A stretch of 57,146 nucleotides of DNA. Source: an uncultured Lachnospiraceae bacterium (GTDB taxonomy: Bacteria; Bacillota; Clostridia; Lachnospirales; Lachnospiraceae). The notes below the pieces were generated by a model. The model ran no database searches, had not been told where the DNA came from, and was given only the letters and a program-made list of their open reading frames with translations. Below are positions 51,527-57,146 of this stretch, piece by piece. The stretch lies in NCBI GenBank assembly GCA_958402795.1, contig CATXUX010000021.1, forward strand, positions 1 to 57,146. The letters are read 5' to 3'. Each line of letters starts with the position of its first letter. Position 1 is the stretch's first letter. The translations under genes and the position numbers were made by a program.

Positions 51527-53680
51527 CTATGAGATTCCCCGCATCGTCAGCTGAATCCGTTTTTTCTTCAGGTCTACGCTCATAACCTTCACATCGACAA
51601 TATCGCCGACGCTGACCGCCTCCAGCGGATGCTTGATAAAGCGGTCGGTGATCTGGGAAATATGCACCAGACCGTCCTGATGTACTCCGATGTCAACAAA
51701 TGCGCCGAAGTCAATGACGTTTCTCACCGTTCCTTTGAGGACCATCCCCTCTTTCAGGTCTTTCATTTCCAGCACGTCTGTGCGCAGGATCGGTTTGGGC
51801 ATCTCGTCACGCGGATCACGGGCCGGTTTTTCCAATTCCTTCACAATATCCCGCAGTGTGATCTCACCGACGCCGAGCTCGTCCGCCAGCCTTTTATAAT
51901 CCCGTATCGTCAGCGAAAGTCCCGTCAGCTTTCCTCCGCTGATATCTGAAGTATCAAATCCCTGTTTTTTCAATAATTTCTCTGCCGCATCGTAGGATTC
52001 CGGATGTACTCCCGTTGCATCCAGCGGATTATCTCCGTCAGAAATCCGCATGAACCCGGCGCACTGTTCATAGGCTTTCGGTCCCAGCTTCGATACCTTG
52101 AGCAGCTTCTTCCTGTTGGTAAACTTCCCGTTTTCCTCCCGGTATGCAACGATATTTTTTGCGATCGTACCGCTGATACCGGAAATATAGGACAGAAGCG
52201 CCGCGGACGCTGTATTCAGATCCACCCCGACCTTATTCACACAGTCTTCCACCACTCCGTTCAGAGATTCCCCCAGTTTCTTTTGGTTCATGTCATGCTG
52301 GTACTGCCCTACACCGATGGATTTCGGATCGATCTTCACCAGTTCTGCCAGTGGATCCTGCAGCCGTCTTGCAATCGATACCGCACTTCTCTGACCCACG
52401 TCAAACTCCGGAAATTCCACGCTGGCGAGCTTGCTTGCAGAATATACCGACGCGCCTGCCTCGTTGACGATCACATACTGTACCTTTTCCGGTATCTCCT
52501 TCAGCACCTCTACAATAAACTGCTCGGATTCCCGGGACGCCGTGCCGTTCCCGACAGAAATAAGCGATACGTGATACTTCGGAATGATCTTTTTCAGCAG
52601 GTCCTTCGCCGCTTTCTGCTTCGCCGGAGTCGTCGGCGCCGTCGGATAAATCACGGTCGTATAAAGAACTTTCCCTGTCGGATCCACCACCGCCAGCTTA
52701 CATCCGGTACGAAACGCCGGATCCCAGCCAAGGACAGTCTGTCCCGTGATCGGAGGCTGCATCAAGAGCTGGTGCAGGTTCTTTCCAAAAACCTCAATTG
52801 CTCCGTCCTCCGCCTTTTCCGTCAGGTCATTGCGGATCTCCCGCTCGATCGCAGGAGCAATCAGACGTCTGTAACTGTCCGCCGCCGTTTCTTTCAGCAC
52901 TGGTGTTGTAAATGGGTTTTCTCTGCGGATCACCTTTTTCTCCAGATAGCGAAGAATGTCCTCCTCCGGTGCGTCGATCCGGACCGTCAGGATCTTTTCC
53001 TTTTCTCCACGGTTGATTGCAAGAATCCGGTGGCCGACCAGCTTTCTGACCGGCTCTTCAAACTCATAATACATCTCATAAACCGATTCCTTATCCGGAT
53101 CTTTTGCTGCCGAAACAAGCGTTCCTTTCTGCACCGTCTGCTTTCGAATCCAGCTCCGGTAATCCGCCTCATCAGAGATAGATTCTGCAATAATATCTTT
53201 CGCCCCGGCGATTGCCTCCTGAACGGTATTCACGCCTTTTTCTTCCGAAATGTATTTTTCCGCTTCCTTTTCCAGCGATTCCTTTGCCTGCTGCAGCATC
53301 AGATACGCCGCCAGCGGCTCCAGACCTTTCTCTTTCGCGATCGTCGCACGTGTCCGACGCTTCGGACGATACGGACGGTATAAATCCTCCACGACGACCA
53401 GCGTCTCCGCCGCAAGGATCTGCGCTTTCAACTGCTCCGTCAGTTTCCCCTGCTCCTCAATACTGGACAATACCTGTTCCTTTTTCTCTTCCAGATTCCG
53501 TAAATACACAAGCCTCTCATACAGCTTCCGCAGCTGCTCATCATTCAGCGATCCCGTTGCCTCTTTTCTGTATCGTGAAATAAACGGAATCGTATTTCCC
53601 TCGTCGATCAGCTTCACCGCCGCATCCACCTGCCAGCGTTTCACAGCGAGTTCTTCCGTTAACTTCTGATTGATGTCCAT
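51527..53680 (-). CDS. tex: Tex-family RNA-binding transcription accessory protein
   Basis: 717 residues from ATG 53680 (GGAG six bases upstream; a TTG four codons earlier is too close to its site). Domains in order: helical Tex N-domain (about 1-190, with TIPFISRYRKEATGSLNDEQ), YqgF/RNase H-like (about 320-450, LGWDPAFRTGCKLAVVDP), helix-hairpin-helix region (about 480-560) and C-terminal S1 domain (EGMVLKGTVRNVIDFGAFVD). A conserved housekeeping protein that binds RNA and affects gene expression. It follows the restriction gene by 29 bases, so the restriction-modification pair appears inserted just upstream. Confidence 0.95.
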   Translation of the reverse strand: MDINQKLTEELAVKRWQVDAAVKLIDEGNTIPFISRYRKEATGSLNDEQLRKLYERLVYLRNLEEKKEQVLSSIEEQGKLTEQLKAQILAAETLVVVEDLYRPYRPKRRTRATIAKEKGLEPLAAYLMLQQAKESLEKEAEKYISEEKGVNTVQEAIAGAKDIIAESISDEADYRSWIRKQTVQKGTLVSAAKDPDKESVYEMYYEFEEPVRKLVGHRILAINRGEKEKILTVRIDAPEEDILRYLEKKVIRRENPFTTPVLKETAADSYRRLIAPAIEREIRNDLTEKAEDGAIEVFGKNLHQLLMQPPITGQTVLGWDPAFRTGCKLAVVDPTGKVLYTTVIYPTAPTTPAKQKAAKDLLKKIIPKYHVSLISVGNGTASRESEQFIVEVLKEIPEKVQYVIVNEAGASVYSASKLASVEFPEFDVGQRSAVSIARRLQDPLAELVKIDPKSIGVGQYQHDMNQKKLGESLNGVVEDCVNKVGVDLNTASAALLSYISGISGTIAKNIVAYREENGKFTNRKKLLKVSKLGPKAYEQCAGFMRISDGDNPLDATGVHPESYDAAEKLLKKQGFDTSDISGGKLTGLSLTIRDYKRLADELGVGEITLRDIVKELEKPARDPRDEMPKPILRTDVLEMKDLKEGMVLKGTVRNVIDFGAFVDIGVHQDGLVHISQITDRFIKHPLEAVSVGDIVDVKVMSVDLKKKRIQLTMRGIS

Positions 53681-53709
53681 ATGTTTCTCCAATCCTCTCT
53701 TTTATTCTC

Positions 53710-54627
53710 CTATCGCGGGTCTAAAAATTTATCCCCATCCAAGTGTATCATATGTTCCGGCATTTCAGCAATCCATACTTCCGTTTCCCATGCCAACGTT
53801 TCCGCAAATCTCTTATACATCTTGAAATCCCCAAAAGCTGTAACAAATATTTTTCCTGCTGTCACATTCTTTGTCATTTCTGTAATCTCAAGAATCCGTT
53901 TCGGATCCATTGGTCCCACGGAAGTGACCGCTTCCACAAAATAAATCCAATTCTTATCTGCTCTATATAGAACAACATCCGGCATCTTATCATGTAAAGT
54001 AATTTGAATCCCCAGCTCCGTTAGCTTATCAACATTCTTTACCAAGTCTTTCTCTGTTGTATCGCCTACATACAGGCATTCCGAGTTTGGTGCAAATCTC
54101 GGTGCAAATTCTTCAATAATTGCTTTCTGTAGTTCATTGTGTTTCCCTGCTGAAAGCTTAAAATCCGCTCCATTGATCTTCACTGGCATCATCGTCATTT
54201 TCTTTTTAGATGCATAAATATCCATCAACTTTTCATGATGCATAAGGAAGCAGTTCAATGATATTTGCCATTCTACAGATTGAAATGTTTTCAACGTTTT
54301 CAGTGTTTCTTCTGTAAGCCGGTATCTATAGTTCGGACTATTCGTTGCTTTTCCATTATCCTCTACCAAAGCAGCGGTACGGAATCTATGTAACGCCTGC
54401 TTACGGAATGCTTCCCGGCTGTTCTCTGCATAAGTAGTTCCATAAAACGTATTCGAAAACTGAATGATGTCATGAATACGAACCCACTCGTTACTCGCTT
54501 CTTTCCACGACATGTCCGGTTTCATATCTGCCATTGCCAGCAGTGCATAACAACATATATCCGCCCACTGTGCTTTTGGCATACCCACCCTCTTCAAAAA
54601 TTCTCGTGCTTCTTCAACTTTACCCAC
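53710..54627 (-). CDS. Type II restriction endonuclease, BsuBI/PstI family
   Basis: 305 residues. The C-terminal half holds the BsuBI/PstI signature: MPDVVLYRADKNWIYFVEAV then TSVGPMDPKRILEI, with the PD...ExK-like acidic and basic residues, while the N-terminal half (about 1-130) is the helical recognition part. Known members cut CTGCAG between A and G. The gene overlaps the methyltransferase end by eight bases, so translation is coupled with the modification enzyme first. The DNA is clearly more AT-rich than its neighbours. CTGCAG sites are frequent elsewhere in the window, as expected if they are protected by methylation. Confidence 0.92.
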   Translation of the reverse strand: MGKVEEAREFLKRVGMPKAQWADICCYALLAMADMKPDMSWKEASNEWVRIHDIIQFSNTFYGTTYAENSREAFRKQALHRFRTAALVEDNGKATNSPNYRYRLTEETLKTLKTFQSVEWQISLNCFLMHHEKLMDIYASKKKMTMMPVKINGADFKLSAGKHNELQKAIIEEFAPRFAPNSECLYVGDTTEKDLVKNVDKLTELGIQITLHDKMPDVVLYRADKNWIYFVEAVTSVGPMDPKRILEITEMTKNVTAGKIFVTAFGDFKMYKRFAETLAWETEVWIAEMPEHMIHLDGDKFLDPR

Positions 54628-56107
54628 AGTATCCCTCCAAAATCAAATTACAGTTTCTTTCCGACAAATCTTTTGATTTCATCAACTTTCTTCCCATTTC
54701 CTGTATACTCTCCATATCCGGCACAGGCATCGAATTTATTTCTGTAGAGTTTACCTGTGTTGAGCCGTTTAAAATCCGATAATACTCATCATATAATGTA
54801 GAGTTAAAAAGCACATACAGACCATACACCAAGCACTCCGACATCTCTCCCAAAAGTCCGTCAATAAAATTGATTTTATTCTGTGTACTGATTTTCGTAT
54901 ACTGCGGATAGTTCTTCGCCAAATAAATTCCACATTGTAACCTTCGTGGTTCTTCCTTTGCCGTAAATCTTTTTACAAACAAATAATTTTTATTATCCTG
55001 CATAAGTCCACGCTGGTCTGTCACCACATATTCATGCTCTTTCTGAATCGGGAACTGCACCTTACCTTGTTTTATATGTTGTGAGTAAAATAAAGGGATC
55101 GCCCCTTCCTCTTCCTCATCGCGAAGAATATCTCGGTTTCTGAAATCTACCGTTAATCCTGTTTTCATTTTTACACCAATTTCAGGCAACGTCTGATGAA
55201 ACTTATGCAGCCGTTTTAATACTTTAACTTCTTCATCATCTGTTACCAAATATACATAGTAGTCCTCGCCAGAAACAACAAGGTCATATGGTACAGTCAA
55301 AAAAGTTAATTCATCAAAATCTTTATTTGACTTTGATGACGTAATTTTTACCAGTGCCGGATTTGCATGCGTTTTCCGAACTTTTATAATAATAGTTTCC
55401 TGCAATACATCTTCTTTGTCAAAAACTTTATTCCGACTTACAAATAAATGAATATGTTCCAATTTCCCTTCTGTCAAAATGTACTGTCTAAACCGTTTGA
55501 AATATGCCCCCGATGTCCACGAGCGAGGAATAATATAAACCATTTCCCCATTATCTTTTAAATTAAAAAGTCCCATAGCAGCAAAAATAAAATACATATT
55601 CGGCGCGCCATAACAAACTTCCGGCATAGCTGTCGCTTCCGGCGCATTTTTCGGTATTTTCATATAAGGCGGATTTCCAATTACATAATCATATTTCATC
55701 GGATTAGGATTCTCTCCTATCATATGATTAAAATCTAAATATTGACTTGTAATATAATTTTCTGTCCGAATATTATACTTAATTATTTTATTTGAATGGG
55801 TTTTGCAATACTCCAAATTATCTTTTAAAAGTCCCAACACATTATTGTCATTCTCGTAACAAGTCAATTCTATTTCTTTTACTGTGTCAAACCGCTCTGC
55901 CCATTCGATAAACGCACATGACAATATACCGGACCCCGCCCCGGCGTCCAAAACCGTTACCCTTTGCTTATTAATCGGAGCATCATACAAATTTGCCATA
56001 AATTTGGCAGTTTCCATGCTTGTAAAAAACTGCCCATATTTTTTTCTCTCTTTCTTCGGCATATTATCTATATATAAATTCGTGAGTTCCATAATCTTTT
56101 CCAACAT
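54620..56107 (-). CDS. N6-adenine DNA methyltransferase (M.BsuBI/M.PstI-like)
   Basis: 495 residues if started at ATG 56107 (GGGG nine bases upstream); a longer frame begins at 56128 but that would lie almost at the transcription start. SAM-binding motif I VLDAGAGSGILS, catalytic motif IV YVIGNPPYMKIP, and the opening KKYGQFFTSMETAKFMANL of Eco57I/TaqI-like amino-methyltransferases are visible. It methylates the adenine of the site cut by the partner endonuclease, presumably CTGCAG. The C-terminal third is the target-recognition region. AT-rich, consistent with horizontal transfer. Confidence 0.92.
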   Translation of the reverse strand: MLEKIMELTNLYIDNMPKKERKKYGQFFTSMETAKFMANLYDAPINKQRVTVLDAGAGSGILSCAFIEWAERFDTVKEIELTCYENDNNVLGLLKDNLEYCKTHSNKIIKYNIRTENYITSQYLDFNHMIGENPNPMKYDYVIGNPPYMKIPKNAPEATAMPEVCYGAPNMYFIFAAMGLFNLKDNGEMVYIIPRSWTSGAYFKRFRQYILTEGKLEHIHLFVSRNKVFDKEDVLQETIIIKVRKTHANPALVKITSSKSNKDFDELTFLTVPYDLVVSGEDYYVYLVTDDEEVKVLKRLHKFHQTLPEIGVKMKTGLTVDFRNRDILRDEEEEGAIPLFYSQHIKQGKVQFPIQKEHEYVVTDQRGLMQDNKNYLFVKRFTAKEEPRRLQCGIYLAKNYPQYTKISTQNKINFIDGLLGEMSECLVYGLYVLFNSTLYDEYYRILNGSTQVNSTEINSMPVPDMESIQEMGRKLMKSKDLSERNCNLILEGYCG

Positions 56108-56140
56108 TTTATCTCGCCCCATATCCATCTATGTGTACCA

Positions 56141-56169
56141 ATTATACTCTATATCTGCTGCGTTTTCAA
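56141..56169 (-). promoter_or_regulatory. Promoter of the restriction-modification operon
   Basis: TTGAAA (56169-56164) and TATAAT (56146-56141) on the minus strand with exactly 17 bases between them. The predicted transcription start near 56134 leaves about 27 bases before ATG 56107, or a nearly leaderless ATG at 56128. Confidence 0.7.
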
Positions 56170-56266
56170 CATCTTTTTAGAACAGGTGTTCGTCATCAAG
56201 CAATTGGTGAATCTAAGCAACCGTCTTTTAGCAAAAGTGCTTATTTAATTTCGTCTTCTTCTCATT

Positions 56267-56737
56267 TTACTTGCTTTTTATAAATGACCATGCATATTCT
56301 CTGGAATCTACATTTTGTGCAGAAAAGGCTTCCTCTCCATGCATCGTAATATCATAAATAATATATGTATTTTGTAATTCTTCTTCTGATACTTCTGACA
56401 TCGATTGATAATTCCCCTGTCCATTCCCTTCATATTTTTGAGATAACACGATGGAGTATCCATCAATTTCTCCTATATATCCGTTATATATGACATCAGA
56501 TGCATTATATGTCCAGTATACTTTACCATCTTCAAAAATTTCTACTTTTCTTCCTGCCTTAGCTTCCCAAATTCCAATTAGTTCCTCTGGCACATTATTG
56601 GAATCGTATACATTCTCTGATTCATTATTACTGTTTTTATCGCTCAGTTTTACATACAATACTACATTTCCTATAAGCGATATTATCAAAGAAATACTTA
56701 ACACTAGCACAATCTTCTTCATTTTATTATGTATCAT
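56267..56737 (-). CDS. Membrane-anchored exported protein of unknown function
   Basis: 156 residues; AGGAG lies directly before ATG 56737, and a second ATG at 56722 is possible. One N-terminal TM segment (about 8-28) is followed by an Asn/Ser-rich linker and an outer beta-rich domain with VPEELIGIWEAKAGRKVEI, a pattern seen in small lipocalin-like 'W-x-A/G' proteins. There is no lipobox cysteine. AT-rich like the adjacent methyltransferase. No family recognised. Confidence 0.7.
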   Translation of the reverse strand: MIHNKMKKIVLVLSISLIISLIGNVVLYVKLSDKNSNNESENVYDSNNVPEELIGIWEAKAGRKVEIFEDGKVYWTYNASDVIYNGYIGEIDGYSIVLSQKYEGNGQGNYQSMSEVSEEELQNTYIIYDITMHGEEAFSAQNVDSREYAWSFIKSK

Positions 56738-56784
56738 CTCCTAATATAAATTTTTTATAATTTCATCTAATTTCCTAAAATCTG

Positions 56785-56988
56785 TTATTTTTCGAAAAGT
56801 TCCCAATCTCTTACTCCATTGCTGATGTCTAAATAATATTTCCCCGCATATTTCTCGCAAAAAATATATACATCATGGTCTCGAAATCCCGGTATATTGT
56901 CATGTTCTTCCACTATTATTCCATTACCGCATGGACATTCATATTCATACCTTTCGGTATCTCCTGATCCCCCCTTTGGAATCTTCAA
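56785..56988 (-). CDS. Small zinc-ribbon-like protein, possibly degraded
   Basis: 67 residues from a TTG at 56988 without a good ribosome site. ECPCGNGII near residue 17 looks like one half of a zinc ribbon, but the second half has only CEKY rather than the expected C-x-x-C, so metal binding may be lost. GSGDTERYEYE and EEHDNIPGFRDHDV recall short hypothetical proteins from mobile regions of Lachnospiraceae. The lack of a strong start suggests a fragment. Confidence 0.5.
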   Translation of the reverse strand: MKIPKGGSGDTERYEYECPCGNGIIVEEHDNIPGFRDHDVYIFCEKYAGKYYLDISNGVRDWELFEK

Positions 56989-56990
56989 TG

Positions 56991-57050
56991 CTTGAATTCA
57001 AGACCTTTTTCTCCAATTCCAAAGGTAAAAAGCGGTCATAAAGTCTTGAA
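56991..57050. repeat. Palindrome and inverted repeat near the right edge
   Basis: CTTGAATTCAAG (56991-57002) is a perfect palindrome; TTCAAGAC (56997-57004) is repeated inverted as GTCTTGAA (57043-57050). The 8-bp pair surrounds a 38-base interval. It might be a hairpin between the partial gene and the zinc-ribbon gene; no mobile element boundaries can be shown. Confidence 0.45.
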
Positions 57051-57053
57051 ATA

Positions 57054-57146
57054 TTATACATCAAATGGAATTTCTTGTATAGTCCAAACCATCTTGAGTT
57101 TCCGCAGTTCTGTCCACATAACCACCATCAGACTATGCCGGTTATG
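57054..57146 (-). CDS. Possible C-terminal end of a gene running off the right edge
   Basis: A frame open from the window edge gives 30 residues, ending KMVWTIQEIPFDV before TAA (57056-57054). Too short to assign; it could be chance. Confidence 0.25.
   Translation of the reverse strand, partial: HNRHSLMVVMWTELRKLKMVWTIQEIPFDV

Noticed and set aside
1..57146. tRNA, rRNA, tmRNA, riboswitch or T-box elements
   Set aside because: No convincing cloverleaf, rRNA core, tmRNA tag frame, purine aptamer or T-box sequence was seen in any intergenic gap when read by eye; covariance-model search was not possible.

Overview
The window looks like a chromosomal segment of a gut Lachnospiraceae bacterium (Firmicutes, Clostridia). 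The evidence is moderate GC, strong AGGAGG ribosome sites, frequent TTG/GTG starts, and proteins typical of that family: a BceAB-type two-component/ABC module, VanZ, a purE-M-N-D block, class 1B PyrD with PyrK, a type 2 PyrF, and a PD-(D/E)XK 'transposase-like' gene. Genus cannot be fixed from sequence reading alone. Nearly every gene is on the minus strand. Only two convincing genes are on the plus strand, a small one at 26740 and a large sigma-factor fusion at 44200.

Layout. 1-9052: a defence island with a complete four-gene Wadjet (JetABCD) SMC-type anti-plasmid system. An AAA/PD-(D/E)XK nuclease-like gene upstream is coupled to jetA by an ATGA overlap, and a partial Rpn-type nuclease gene lies downstream. 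9088-15249: aroD, then a BceAB-like ABC transporter with its BceRS-like two-component system, attached to smpB. 15215-19248: rnr, a hairpin-rich spacer, secG and eno. 19337-26620: SNF2 helicase, hflX, a TPR lipoprotein, a small alarmone synthetase and a PTS-type membrane protein. 26740-29332: a small plus-strand gene, ung, and an isolated hisH-hisF pair separated by a repeat cluster. 29390-36011: a second two-component system with an ABC exporter whose permease carries a very long coiled-coil stalk. 36174-40197: a thioesterase and purE-purM-purN-purD. 40296-43941: an apparently truncated aminopeptidase relative, small membrane proteins, VanZ, pyrE and an unassigned gene. 44200-46329: an RNA polymerase sigma factor fused to a transmembrane segment and a large outer domain. 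46401-53680: pyrF-pyrK-pyrD, an MFS transporter, a zinc-dependent phospholipase C-like protein and tex. 53710-57146: an AT-rich accessory end with a BsuBI/PstI-type restriction-modification pair and small unknown genes.

How the genes work together. The left end is a plasmid-defence operon of loader-like ATPase, SMC, kleisin, kite and TOPRIM nuclease. The right end is a restriction-modification cassette. Between them lie core biosynthesis (purine, pyrimidine, IGP synthase, enolase), RNA quality control (RNase R with SmpB) and two envelope-stress modules. The most unusual items are the one-protein membrane-tethered sigma factor placed between pyrD and pyrE, the extra ATPase/nuclease coupled to Wadjet, a family of interspersed hairpin repeats, and the four-hairpin spacer after secG. 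No rRNA, tRNA or CRISPR array was seen, and no gene-free stretch exceeds 300 bases.
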